A stretch of DNA of 64,000 nucleotides, from NCBI RefSeq assembly GCF_017916325.1, contig NC_090148.1, positions 175,001-239,000 on the forward strand, written 5' to 3'. The notes under the pieces are model-generated. The model ran no database searches, was not told the origin of the DNA, and was given only the letters and a program-made list of their open reading frames with translations. This document shows, piece after piece, positions 9,934 through 20,800 of the stretch (position 1 is the stretch's first letter; each line of letters opens with the position of its first letter). The stretch comes from Leishmania martiniquensis (taxonomy: Eukaryota; Euglenozoa; Kinetoplastea; Trypanosomatida; Trypanosomatidae). The position numbers and the translations under genes are program-made.

Positions 9934-10803
9934 AAAAGGTGGAGCCGAAGCGACGTTTGTCGGGGGAGGGACATATGTGTGCGGCGTGCTCTTCTTGCTG
10001 CAGCTCGCCGACTGTTCTTAATGTAGCTGAATGCGACCTCCTCGCCCGTCACATGTAGGCCCCGCCCTCCTCCAGCACACGGGTGGGTAGCTGCGCCATC
10101 GTTGACGCCTCGATGGCATTCGAATGCATGCTGCTCATTCAGACGCGCTCTCTCTCTCACACACACACACAGAAATGCACGGGTGACTCCGCGCACTGCA
10201 CACGCATACCATCTGTGGCCTCCTCCGCCCTTTTTTTCTTCTGTGATGCTGTGGCGGCATCTCGGTAGCCGGACGGACGACGCGCCTTAACCCCTCCGCC
10301 CATCCTCTTCCACCACCAAGACAGAAAGTAGGCACCGGCGCGTCACAGCTTCAGCGCCCTCTTTCCCACTTCGGCAGACTCGCGCGTTGTGGTGTGCGTG
10401 TGTGTAGGTGGATGGGGTACTTAGATGCGTCTCAAGCACTTTGTTTCGCACTCCTTCCCTCCCTCTCTCCCTCTTCCTCTCTAAGCGTGTATACATACAT
10501 ACATATATATATGTGTGTGTGTGTGTGTGCGTGAGTGGGTGTGGCTCCTTGGTTGATACGCGAGGCAACGAGGCTCCGTCTCGCTGAGGACGCAGGTTGC
10601 AGGACGCATCACGGCGCTTGCAGGGTCGCATCTCTTTTCCTGTTTATATTTTCGTTCGGTGAAGTATCTGCTGCACCGAGTGGGCGCGCTTCCGTGCAGG
10701 AGAGTGGAGGCGGAAGAGGAACGCACGCGCCGGCACCTTCCTTCTCCAGACGTTTGCATAGGTTGACCACGTATACACACGCAGACACACTCAGACACAC
10801 ATA
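9934..10803. other. Intergenic region with a TA/TG microsatellite
   Basis: No gene seen. A mixed TACA/TA/GT microsatellite occupies about 10487-10529, and CA runs occur near 10157-10172 and just before the next start. Confidence 0.6.
10487..10529. repeat. TACA/TA/TG compound microsatellite
   Basis: Consecutive TACA units pass into TA and then GT dinucleotides. Confidence 0.8.
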
Positions 10804-12807
10804 ATGGAGAAGGTTGTTCTTACTACCTACCGCAAGCTGTACAAGATGTGCCGCCGCATCGACGCCAGCGTGGCAATGCGGGCGCAGCTCATGTGCTGCC
10901 CGTTACAGGTGTACGACCATCGCATGATGGAGTGGCAGCCGTTCAACATTAGTGAGATGAAGTGGGCCAAGTCACGCATCTTCTTGGATGCGTTGATTCG
11001 GCGACTGAACAACGGTAGCCCGCAGTACATCCCGCCGCTGCCGCAGGAGGTGACGCAGGCAGTGGAGGCATACAAGGAGAAGTGCGCCTTCATGTTTACC
11101 ATGGCGGCGGAGGGCATTGCCGATGCCGCCGCCAGCGGTGAAGATACGCCTACCTTCACCCCCGCCGCAGCGGAGGACACCGGCAGTACGACGTCCTCTG
11201 CCGCTTCTGGGACCTCGACCGCTTCGTTGGGAGGCGCGCGTGGCGCCACGGTGCCGCTATGCGTACTGCCGTACAGTACTCTGACCGTGGCGCTGCGGCA
11301 GATCTATGAGACCACTCCGTTTTCTATGAACAACGTGACCAACGCCTTCGCAGCGGTGAAGGAGCTGCAGTACGTGTGCGATCTGGATGGCGCTGGAAAG
11401 GCAAAGCTGGTGACGCTGAGCACTGCGTTGTCCTCGGCGTCGTCTTCGAAGGCTGCCGATGTGGCACAGCTGCAGCGGGCACTGGAGGTGATGCCGCTGC
11501 ACAACTCTCTTATTCATGGCCTCAGCGCGGACCAGCGAGTGTCACTCGACCGCCAGACGCGCCGCGCAAAGAAGTGCTCCTCGACGCACGACCGCGGCGG
11601 CCCACCAGCGACAAACGCGGCTGCTGTAGCGGACGATGCCTCAGGGGAGGCAGTGCCTCCCCAAACACCCACGACTGCAAGAAGCGCTTTCGACGACGCC
11701 CCTGACATCGAAGAGGGTGAGGGTCTTACAGGCAAGGGCGAGGCTGGCGGGGCAGCAGGAAGGGGCGAACGGGCGGAGCCTGCAGGCGTGTGCGAGGGGG
11801 GCAGGGCACCCTCCGGCGAGGAGCTGAGCGACCTCCTACCCGCTCAGGCAGACATGGCCGAGGAACCGAAGGAGGTGCAGCTGCTTCTTTCGCATCCCAC
11901 TGCACGCGGCTTCTTCCGGCGTACTGTGCTGCTCATGGTGCGCCACGTCACGCACGAGTCGGCGGCGCTTGTGCTCAACAAACCGCTTCGCAACGAGGAG
12001 GGACTGGAGATGTCCGTCGAGGCGACGGTTCGGCTGGGCCGCGTGCACCCTATCTTCCGCCGCCACCTGGCGCAGCACACACTGATGATCGGCGGCCCGG
12101 TGATGTCAGGCAGCTCCTTCGACGAGAGCATCTTTCTTCTCCATCGAGTGCCGGGCGTCCCGCACGCGTTGCCACTCGGGTCAAGCCTATGGCTAGACGG
12201 CGATCTGGACGCCCTCATGGCGAGGCTGGACGCAGGGGAGGCCGTGGCGGAAGACATTGTCGTCTTGTGTGGCTTTGCGGGATGGGGCTATGACCAGCTC
12301 AAGGGTGAGCTGGGCCATGGCTACTGGGTGATCGCCAGTGGCCCAAGCGCTGACGAGTCGGTCGGCACGTTTGTCATGTCCCTCGCTCACGCGACAGAGC
12401 GCCATAACCAGCCCGAACGAGAGCAGCAGACGCCGAGCACCGCCGCCGCCGCAACTGCGTGCTCGGCGCATGGGAAACAGCCTTTAGCAGCCACCGAGTC
12501 GGCATCGGCCGACTCCGCGAGTGGCTATACGGGGCCGGAGAAAGCAGCGGGGCCAGCGCTTGAGGGCCCAATAGAGCCGGAGGAGAGCGTTCGTGCTGAG
12601 GCGCAGCACGCGGCTGACGCGGCGGCCGCAAGGGCGATTCCGCTCCTCAACCGCCGCCGTCGCCGTGCCGCCGGCTTTGGAAAGGTGCAGAGTGGTCACA
12701 TCGAGACGCTCTCGTGGGTTCGCGCGTACGCAGCGGTGGGGCAGCCGTATGCAGACATGGCCATGAATCAAAAGGCGTTTGCGGAGGATGACGACTTCCA
12801 GGAGTAG
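10804..12807 (+). CDS. AlgH/UPF0301 (DUF179)-domain protein with LYR-like N-terminus
   Basis: The protein has 667 residues. About residues 357-515 match the bacterial AlgH/UPF0301 family: VQLLLSHPTARGFFRRTVLLM, ALVLNKPL, LMIGGPV, then GFAGWGYDQLKGELGHGYW. The function of this family is not settled. The N-terminus (LTTYRKLYKMCRRIDA) resembles a LYR-type helix of mitochondrial acyl-carrier partners, followed by a region typical of that helical fold; this second assignment is weak. Between and after these lie Ala/Ser/Glu-rich linkers, and the protein ends in an acidic tail after a conserved-looking block (SWVRAYAAVGQPYADMAMN). The start ATG follows CA repeats. At 667 residues it is over three times the length of a bacterial AlgH (about 190). 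Confidence 0.8.
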   Translation: MEKVVLTTYRKLYKMCRRIDASVAMRAQLMCCPLQVYDHRMMEWQPFNISEMKWAKSRIFLDALIRRLNNGSPQYIPPLPQEVTQAVEAYKEKCAFMFTMAAEGIADAAASGEDTPTFTPAAAEDTGSTTSSAASGTSTASLGGARGATVPLCVLPYSTLTVALRQIYETTPFSMNNVTNAFAAVKELQYVCDLDGAGKAKLVTLSTALSSASSSKAADVAQLQRALEVMPLHNSLIHGLSADQRVSLDRQTRRAKKCSSTHDRGGPPATNAAAVADDASGEAVPPQTPTTARSAFDDAPDIEEGEGLTGKGEAGGAAGRGERAEPAGVCEGGRAPSGEELSDLLPAQADMAEEPKEVQLLLSHPTARGFFRRTVLLMVRHVTHESAALVLNKPLRNEEGLEMSVEATVRLGRVHPIFRRHLAQHTLMIGGPVMSGSSFDESIFLLHRVPGVPHALPLGSSLWLDGDLDALMARLDAGEAVAEDIVVLCGFAGWGYDQLKGELGHGYWVIASGPSADESVGTFVMSLAHATERHNQPEREQQTPSTAAAATACSAHGKQPLAATESASADSASGYTGPEKAAGPALEGPIEPEESVRAEAQHAADAAAARAIPLLNRRRRRAAGFGKVQSGHIETLSWVRAYAAVGQPYADMAMNQKAFAEDDDFQE

Positions 12808-13893
12808 GCATGGCTGAGCTTAGAGCGGACCCGCTGCGAGGAAGGGTTGCGGGAAGATGGAAAGAGGGAAGAGGCGGAGGGGGGAGGAGGCGGGCTTCGC
12901 CCAGGCTTCTCGAGGCTCGTGCATGTATGTAGCCGATGCACGCTACCACAGCTTCTTTTTTTTCGCCCCCCTTTTTTTTTCACTTCGTCCCTTTCGCCTC
13001 CCCCTTCCCGTTTCTCGTCTCGTGCCTCGAAGTCGGTCTCTCTTCTCTACCCTTAGGACATGACCTTCTGCTTTCGATTCCTCTGTCCACCGCTCCACCC
13101 CCTTCTGTGTCTCGTGGCCTACGCGGTGGGTTTCCGTACGAGTGTGCTGGCGTGTATGCGGGCGTGGGAATCCCACGCCGGAGCAGCGATCGAGGCGGGA
13201 GGCGAGAAGTACTGTCTACCTTTCCGCCGTCCTCCCGCTCATTCAGCGAGCGACTTCACACACAGACCCACACCAGCACGGGCACACAGATGCGAAGAGG
13301 GAGATATTCAATGGAGGGCCGTGTAGTGGGTGCGAGCGTCAGGTCTCACTCCAACTGCATGGGCAGAAACGAGAGGGTGCGCAAACATGGATGACGGGCG
13401 AGAGGTGCATGCGCACATCAACTGTGGGGACAGTCAAGGTGAGCCGGCACTAGTGAGGAACTGGCTCAGAAAGATGACGATCATGCGGCGGCTGGGGGCG
13501 AACGCGCTTGCTTGCGCTGCCATCACCCCCAGACACGCACACGCAGGCACCCAGCGATTCATGTGATGTACAGCAATGGGCTGAGTCACTTGGCCTTTTT
13601 TCCGTTTGCTCTCTCTCTGTCTGTGTCTGTGTGTGTGTGTGTGTAGGACGTTCCTTTTTTTTTTACGTTTATACCTAAGCAAAGTAAGAGTATGGCACCA
13701 ACACACAAAGAAACTGTGTTCTCTCCCTCACTTCCGATGATCGCGTGCCCCTCCTCCTCCTCCTCCTTGGGACACCTTCCTCTCCTCATGCGCGTGCTGA
13801 CTTCTCTTTTGGTCGCCTTGCCCTCCCTTTTCTCACCCACATTAACACATGCACGCAACCTCCCCCCTGTCCCCAAACCGAAAGAGAGAAACA
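12808..13893. other. Intergenic region upstream of eL18
   Basis: No gene seen. It holds T-rich tracts at 12953-12983, a palindrome at 13161-13179, a TG microsatellite near 13624-13645 and several C/T tracts. The last AG before the eL18 start is at 13883-13884. Confidence 0.6.
13161..13179. repeat. Perfect palindrome, 9-bp arms with 1-nt centre
   Basis: GGCGTGGGA and TCCCACGCC flank a single A. No function is evident. Confidence 0.5.
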
Positions 13894-14490
13894 ATGGGCG
13901 TCGATCTGACCGGCATCTCCAAGAAGAGTCGTGTGATTCGCCATCACACGTACTCGACGAACCCCTACATCAAGCTGCTGATCAAGCTGTACAAGTTCCT
14001 CGCGAAGCGCACGAGCTCCGGCTTCAACAAGGTCGTGTACCAGCGCCTTCTCAAGAGCCGCAGCAACCGCGCCCCGATCTCGCTGAGTCGCATCGCCGTC
14101 GTCATGAAGCGCAAGGCTGTCTTCACGGAGAAGAGCAAGAAGGCTCCGATCGCCGTCGTGGTCGGCGACGTGCTGGACGATGTGCGCATGGCCCGCATCC
14201 CCGCGATTCGCGTCTGCGCGCTGCGCTTCTCCAAGAGTGCGCGCCAGAGTATCCTCGCCGCCGGCGGTGAGTGCCTGACCTTCGACCAGCTCGCCATGAT
14301 TGCTCCGACGGGCAAGAACACGTACCTGATGCGTGGCCGCAAGTCTGGTCGCGAGTCTGTGCGCCACTTTGGCGCCTCTGGCGTGCCCGGCAGTCACTCG
14401 AAGCCGCACGCGACGAACCGCGGCAAGGAGACGAAGCGCGGCCGCCGCCCGGGTCAGTCGTACAAGCGCAAGGCCTTCCGTCATGTCTAA
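13894..14490 (+). CDS. RPL18: 60S ribosomal protein L18 (eL18)
   Basis: The 198-residue protein starts MGVDLTGISKKSRVIRHH, followed by KLLIKLYKFLAKRT and SRIAVVMKRK, and ends in the very basic KRGRRPGQSYKRKAFRHV. These are diagnostic of eukaryotic eL18, a structural protein of the large subunit. Length matches the family. The frame is open upstream to 13849, but MGVDL is the conserved start and directly follows AGAGAGAAACA. Codon use is strongly biased to CGC, AAG, CTC and ATC, as expected for a highly expressed gene. Only one copy is present here, followed 748 bp later by another ribosomal protein gene. Confidence 0.97.
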   Translation: MGVDLTGISKKSRVIRHHTYSTNPYIKLLIKLYKFLAKRTSSGFNKVVYQRLLKSRSNRAPISLSRIAVVMKRKAVFTEKSKKAPIAVVVGDVLDDVRMARIPAIRVCALRFSKSARQSILAAGGECLTFDQLAMIAPTGKNTYLMRGRKSGRESVRHFGASGVPGSHSKPHATNRGKETKRGRRPGQSYKRKAFRHV

Positions 14491-15238
14491 GCAGGATGGC
14501 GGTGATTCGAGACGGTGAACGCGGCTGTTTGGCGGCGCGCGCAGAAGCCTTCGCCCACTCGCTTTCCCGACGTGGGCGGTGCGCTCCTCTGCGTCGCAGT
14601 GGATGTAAGAGAAGATTACAGTCGCTCAAGCAGGGTCGCATGCGAGGAAGGAGACGAGGAGCAGATGAAGAGAGGGAAACGGTGCTTTTGGGGTGCGCGT
14701 GCGTGTACGCGCACGTTCACCCTCCCCCCTTACCGCCCTGTCTCCTGCCGGCGTTGGCGCGCGCCTGTGTGATCTGTGGCCACTCCTCCGCCACTTCTGC
14801 GCTCGGCGCTTTTCTTTTCTTCTCTCACTATTTTCTTTTCTCAGTTCACTCGTCGACAAAACACAACAACAGAAGAGCAGCACGGCGTCCCCTCCGCCGT
14901 CGCCGCCACCCTGTCCCCCCATTACGGCCCGCTCTCTTGCCTCTCGCACCCCGTCGAGTATGCGACCGTCTTCCCCTCCCCCCAACGGTTTGCCGCTGCT
15001 GTCAAAGATGCGTGTTTTTCGAATCCGTCGCGGCTGCTAATACCACTGCTGGCTCGCACATGGCTCTACCAATGCGTTCGCTTGCTCTCTCTCTCTCCTC
15101 GGCTGGATACCCATGCCTTCCCTCGCCACACACACACGCCCACGACCGTCTCAACGGGTGCAGATTTCGTTATCCGCGCTATCACACGCTCTCTCTCCCT
15201 TCTTTTCTCCCCAAAAAGAAAGAAGCACTGCTACCACA
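14491..15238. other. Intergenic region between eL18 and eS12
   Basis: No gene seen. It has C/T-rich tracts (about 14810-14845 and 15089-15100) and CA runs, and ends in a strong acceptor-like tract before eS12. Confidence 0.6.
15189..15218 (+). promoter_or_regulatory. Candidate spliced-leader acceptor of eS12
   Basis: An uninterrupted 24-nt C/T tract (15189-15212) is followed by AAAAAG, with AG at 15217-15218. The ATG is 20 nt further on. A short 5' UTR is usual for trypanosomatid ribosomal protein mRNAs. Confidence 0.6.
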
Positions 15239-15664
15239 ATGGCTGAGGAAACCGTCCGCGTTGAAGTCCCTGTGGTGGAGGAGAACGTCGTGGTCGATGT
15301 CGCCCCGGAGAGCCTGGAGGATGCCGTCCGCATCGTGCTCCAGAAGGCGCTCGAGGCCAACGGCCTTGTTCGCGGCCTCTCTGAGGTGGCACGCGCCCTG
15401 GACTGCAAGACTGCGCACATGTGTATTCTGGCTGATGACTGCGAGGACGAGGAGTACAAGAAACTCGTCACCGCACTTGCCAAGCAGGGTAACATCGATC
15501 TGATCAACGTGGAGGAGCGCGAGAAGCTCGCCCAGTGGGTTGGCCTCGTGCGCCGCGATGTGGCCGGTGAGGTGACCAAGACCTTGAAGTGCTCCTCTGT
15601 CGCCATTCGCGACTTTGGTGAGCGCACCAAGGCTCTGGACTACCTGCTGTCTCAGCTGCACTAG
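15239..15664 (+). CDS. RPS12: 40S ribosomal protein S12 (eS12)
   Basis: The 141-residue protein starts MAEETVRVEVPVVEENV and contains the eL8/eS12-fold core: VLQKALEANGLVRGLSEVAR, CILADDCEDEEYKKLV, then GLVRRDVAGEVTKTLKCSSV. Length and motifs match eS12 of the small subunit. The start is the first ATG after a clear polypyrimidine tract and AG. The acidic N-terminal extension is typical of the protein. The gene lies directly downstream of eL18 on the same strand, so both come from one precursor transcript. Confidence 0.97.
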   Translation: MAEETVRVEVPVVEENVVVDVAPESLEDAVRIVLQKALEANGLVRGLSEVARALDCKTAHMCILADDCEDEEYKKLVTALAKQGNIDLINVEEREKLAQWVGLVRRDVAGEVTKTLKCSSVAIRDFGERTKALDYLLSQLH

Positions 15665-16808
15665 AGCACCTTTCTCCTTGCCTCCCCCCTCCCCCGCTCT
15701 TCGTCCCCTCCCTTCCTGGCCGCTCTCTCGCCGACTGAGGAAGGCTGCGTGGGTGCATGTGTGAGCACTCACGCAGGCTGAGTGGCACGAGGCAGTTTTC
15801 GAAGGACGAGCGTGATCGCGTGTTCCAGCCGTCGTCTTCTACAAAGAAACGAAAGGCGGTGAACAGAGACGCATACACGACGGCGAGGAAGGGCACACGC
15901 ACTGGCGTATACTGACGTGGACCTGCAGGAAGAGGTTCGCGCAGAGACGTATGTGTGTGCTGTTTGGGCCTGGTCGCTTGCGCGTCTCGGCGCGCATGTT
16001 TTCGATGCTTGCTGTCACCCTACGCAGGGCGTCTGTGATGAGCAGCGTTCTCCCATGCGCACGAGCCCCTTTTCACTCTTCGCCTATCTCCTCTTTCGTC
16101 TATACAACGTGCGCAGGATGGTGAGAGAGGAGGGGAGGGGGGGAGGGGCCCCGCGTCCCCCTGGGAGAGTGGCGCCGCTTTTTCGTTACGAAATCGTTAA
16201 CATAATTTATCTTTCGTTTTCCTGTGATTTCCCTGTCGACTTCAATGAAGAAACGCATCCTCACACACACACACACACATTCGTTGGGCCTCCTTCCTTC
16301 CAACTTCTGTGTACACGCGTTAGGGAGGAAGCACGCAAGTGGCTTGAGAGTGTGCCTGTGATCGACAAGCAGCTGCGCCGCCGTCTCTGTGTCCCTTTTC
16401 CCATCTCCCCTGGTCATGTCCTTCTCGTACTCTCCTCCCGTTCTTCTGTTGCCTTTCTCCTCGTCTTGCTTGCTCTTCGTCTCGCATCATCGGCGATCAC
16501 TACGACAGCCGCGTGAGTCTGTCAGCCTCACACTGTGTGCCGACCTCATTGCAGGTTGGAGGGCTCACCAAACATCGTACACCGACCCAGGGCTTCCCTG
16601 AGCGCGTAGGGGACAGGAAGCCATACACGATTGGCACATATACTCTACCGAGTGACGTGACGTGACGCCCTTCCTTTCGTGTGCGTCACAACTCTTCCTC
16701 CTCAGTCAGTGCGCTTGTGCTCCCCCCTCCTATCACCCCCCTCCCCCTCACCCCACACTCTCTCAGCGTGCGTTTGCGTGTACGTTTACATCAACGCTTG
16801 TGCCTGCG

Positions 16809-16843
16809 TATATATATATATATAAATATATATATATTTATAT
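16809..16843. repeat. AT-only microsatellite with internal palindrome
   Basis: This pure A/T tract stands out in GC-rich surroundings. Its middle contains a 20-bp perfect palindrome centred on an (AT)n core. Confidence 0.75.
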
Positions 16844-17350
16844 CTGCTTGATCGCTTTTGTTCGCCTTTTTAGTACCTTTGCTTTGCCTTCATCGCGTGG
16901 CTTTACCTTTCGTCTCTCGGTCGCTCTCGCGCTGCCAGCTGCTACGAAAGGGGGTAGGCAACAGGGCCGGTGTGGTGTCCATTTGCACGCTGCCCTATTC
17001 CTCCCCCCCAACACACACACCCGTCTCTGCCCCCCTCCCCTCCTCCAAACCCACAGCGCGCGCGGCGAGTACTGTGTGGTGCGTGCCTCGGCACACCTAT
17101 ACATGCATTGGCGCATGTGGGTGCTGCCGCCGTGACACGCGCCAAAGAGGGGACGATTGACGGAAGGAAAAAAAGAGGAGAGGGCTGAGGCGTGCGTGTT
17201 TGGAGAGGGTGGACGGAATCGATCGAAACGACAAAGAGAAAGAGTCCACTCCAACGGCTTACCAACAGAATTCAGAGGGGAAGCGGACGCCAGACATTTT
17301 TTTTTTGCTGTACGAGCTCTCTCTCTACTGTTAGCGGTGTTTCTCTCTCT

Positions 17351-17420
17351 ACACACACACACAGACGTATATATACATATATATATATGTATATGTATAT
17401 GCGTGTATATGCGTGTGTAG
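17351..17420. repeat. CA/TA/TG compound microsatellite
   Basis: Consecutive CA, TA and TG-containing dinucleotide stretches. Confidence 0.75.
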
Positions 17421-17730
17421 TGATCCGCAGAGCCTTCGGTATCGTTTTCTCTATTTTATTTTGGTCGCGCGCTTTCACACCTCCTTTTTTTTGCTGTCCG
17501 CTGCGTCTCTCCCGTTTTGTTTGCCCTCTTCCCCCCTCTGTTTCTCGACTCGCCATTTATTTCATATATTTTTTTTTCACTTCGTTGCTGCTGCTGCTGT
17601 GGTTGGGGTTTGTATTATATATAAATTGATGGATAGATCGATTGCGCGTACGTGTCGCGTTCCTTCCGCTCCTCTGCCGCCCAGCCCCCCTCTCCTCTCC
17701 CTCCCCCTCACGTTAATTTGCCACGCTGCC

Positions 17731-17757
17731 CTTTCTCTCTCTTCCCTGCCTTCTCAG
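17731..17757 (+). promoter_or_regulatory. Candidate spliced-leader acceptor of the beta-propeller gene
   Basis: A pyrimidine tract (CTTTCTCTCTCTTCCCTGCC) is followed by TTCTCAG, with AG at 17756-17757. The first ATG downstream is the chosen start at 17885. Confidence 0.45.
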
Positions 17758-17884
17758 TCCTCCCCCTTTCCCCTTTCCCCTTCCACTCGCACCCGCACCC
17801 ACACTCACGAACAGTAGTGTGTGTGCGTGTTTGGGCAACACACGTGAACGAGGCGTTCATTGAGGGGACGAGTAGAGGTAGATC

Positions 17885-20800
17885 ATGGACCCTCTCGAGC
17901 GAAAACGACCGGCGCCCGACTCGGACAGCGATGCCGCCTCCACGGCGGCGGAGTACAGCTCGAGTAGTGCCCCACACATGGGCTCGTCCGGCCACACCGG
18001 CGATGCGCAGCAGGTGCCGGGCCTACGCCTCATCGACTGCAAGAGCGGAGGCGGATGGGCGCTCGGTCCCTCGTATGCCTACCTCCCCCCGCACGAGGAG
18101 CAGGTACGCACCAAGGTGAACGCCTACCAGCTGTCGACAGGTGAGCAGCAGAGCAGTTCAGCTAGGCCGCAGAGCAGCAGCAGTGGCCGCCACTTAAATA
18201 CCGGCGCTGTGGCCGGGGCAGGCGGTGAGGGGACGCCACCGGGCGAAGTCGCTCCTTCCTTGATGTACATCAGTCCCTCACAGGATTTGCTGGAGGACGA
18301 CGACAACACTTTTGTCGACCACGGCAGCACTACCGCGGCGCCGAATGCGCACAGGAACGTGAGTGCTGCCGGGCTGTCGGCAGGGGCCGCCGCCGCCGTC
18401 GCAGCCGCCGCTGCTGCTGCTGCTGTGTCGGCATCGTCCATCAAGAAGTCGACATCCAAACCCCGCCAGCCGAATGCTGCGCAGGTGGGGGCAACACCGC
18501 CTTATGCAACCACTCCAGCCGGCGCATCGCCCACAGGCGCCGCCGCACCGGCGAACGGGAAAGGCGCAGCGATCAACAGCGCAGGCGGTGATCGAATGCG
18601 AGGCGGTCTCTTGATCTCGCCGTCGTTGTCACCCATGCCGGGTGGGGCCGTGGTTATCTCGGCGCTCTCTCCTGCGCACTCGAGCGCCATGGCTGGCGGC
18701 GGCCCAAGTGGCAGCCCAACGCCGCCTCCGCCGTTGCAGCGCGTATCTGCGGGCCTTGGTGCGCACATGTGCAACGGCACGAATGCGCCGCGCCGAGCCA
18801 ACGGCGCAGGTGCCAGCGCGAACATGGGTGGTGGCAGCGCAGAGGCGTCGAGCGGGGCTGGGTCGCTGCCGCAGTACTCGCGCATGAGCTCCAACGAGAC
18901 TCCGCCTGGTGTGGTTTACCGGGCAACGGTGCCGAGCAGTATCCGGGCGATGGCCATGGACCCCGTCGAGCCAGTGGTGTGGACCGCTGTCGGCGACGAT
19001 CCTCTCGCGGCGTTGCGCCTCAGCGGGCGCGAGCTAACGCACCTCAAGTCTGTGAAAGACATTGAGCAGGTGCACTGCATGGCGGTAGTACGCATCGCCG
19101 AGGAGCGGGCGACCACCTTCAAGTCCGCCTCAACGTCGCCGCGGACCGGGGGCACGACGCCGAAGGCCACGAAGACAGGGAAGCGGAAGAAAAGCGGTCG
19201 CAGCAGCTCCGGCGTCCGCAAGTCGAAGCTTCGCGCTGGCAGTAGCGGTGTTGGCGTCGGCGGCCACGTGCTTCTGAGTCGAACTCTCGGGTACAGCGTT
19301 GGAGCCGAGGAGGACGCGGGGAACTACGCGACTAGCGACACCGACGAAGACTTTGGCAATGACGCGACGGCAGGCGGCAGCCCGCTGGGTCACGACAGGC
19401 AAGGGATCAGCTTCTCTAACTACTTATGGTGCGGCCTGAGTCGCGGCCACGTGGCGGTCGTAAACATGTCGAGCTTGGAATATCAACTCATCCACAATGC
19501 GCACAACCAGACGATCAACCGGATTTGGTACTGGGAGGCGTGCAACAAGGTCTGGACGGCTGGGCGAGAGAAGGGCGTTCACATCTGGGATCCGCAGCGG
19601 CGGGTAGTGCTGAAGCGGCGCAACATCGCCGCCATCCTCACGGATGCGACGTACGCTGAGTCCACCGACAAGATCTTCGCGGTGGCTGGAGACGCCTGCG
19701 TGCGTGTGTTTGAGCCGAGCGGCGAGAACGTGAATGTTCCCAAAGGGCAGGAGAACCGCATCCGCATGAAGTCGGATGCCTCCGTCATTCAGTACCATCG
19801 CAACTCCCGCCTCGTCTGGGTGGGCCTCGCCCGCGGCAGCGCCCTCATGAACACAAGTACCCTAAATGTGGAGTGCACACTCCCGTACACCTTCAGCGCC
19901 ATCCTGTTCAAAGGTAACCACGCTATCATTGCCGGCCAGGAATCACCAAACGGAGAGGGGCGGCTGATGGTGCTCGACGTGGCGAACCCCAAGCAGCCCG
20001 CAGTCCTGGCGTACAGCAAGTTCGCTGGTGCCCTCCCCCTCGGCTTACACATGGTCCCCCGCACCCGCTTCGCGGTGGCGGCGCAGGATGACCCGAAGAA
20101 GGGCTCCATGATTGCCGTGTTCGTGTGCGACGGTACGGTGGCGCTGACGCACGCGACGGCGTCAGGTGTGGCCCCCTCGCAGCGGACGGAATGGGTGCCT
20201 CGGGGTGCAGCGACGACAAGTGCCAACGCTGCATCGCCCCCTGTACAGACCGCACAGGCACCGGATCAGCCCGTTAGCAATAGCGCCATAGCGGCCATGC
20301 CGACACAATCGGTGGTGAGCGGCGGCAACGCGTACAGTGTGGCCACCGCTGCCATGGTAGACAGAGCCATGCTACACCGAGGGGCTGTGGTGAAGACGGC
20401 GCCGGACTACCGCACCGACCGCAAGCTGGCGGTGGAGGCGGATCGGTCCTCGCTTGTGGAGGCAATCGCACCGGACGCCCAGGACATCAAGAACGCTCTA
20501 AAGCACCTGGTCAAGACCACTGACGAGGTGCGGCAGTCTCTGGTCCAGCAGCGCTCCGCTGAGGCAACGCTGGCCGACTTCAGCCAGCTACTGCGCGGCC
20601 GACAGCAGTGGCTCTTGGAGCAAGGCTCGCTCACGGACCTTCCCGCGCTCCCGAGTGCCGTGGCAGACCGCATCGATCGCGACTACGCCACCATCGAAGG
20701 AAAGACGATAGCCACGTCCATTGAGCAGCTTCAGCAGCTGTACAGCGCGGCACTGGCAAGACAGCAAGAGCTCCTGCACAGCAGAGGCGGCCACGCCGGC

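Larger units (their letters stand above)
15665..17884. other. Long intergenic region with AT-rich microsatellites
   Basis: No gene is supported in this 2.2-kb stretch. It includes a G-rich run at 16131-16148, an AT-only tract at 16809-16843, a CA/TA/TG compound microsatellite at 17351-17420, T-rich runs and long C/T tracts at 17680-17795 before the next gene. Confidence 0.6.

Noticed and set aside
14271..15503. 410-residue open frame overlapping eL18 and eS12
   Set aside because: It is an out-of-frame reading over two certain ribosomal protein genes.
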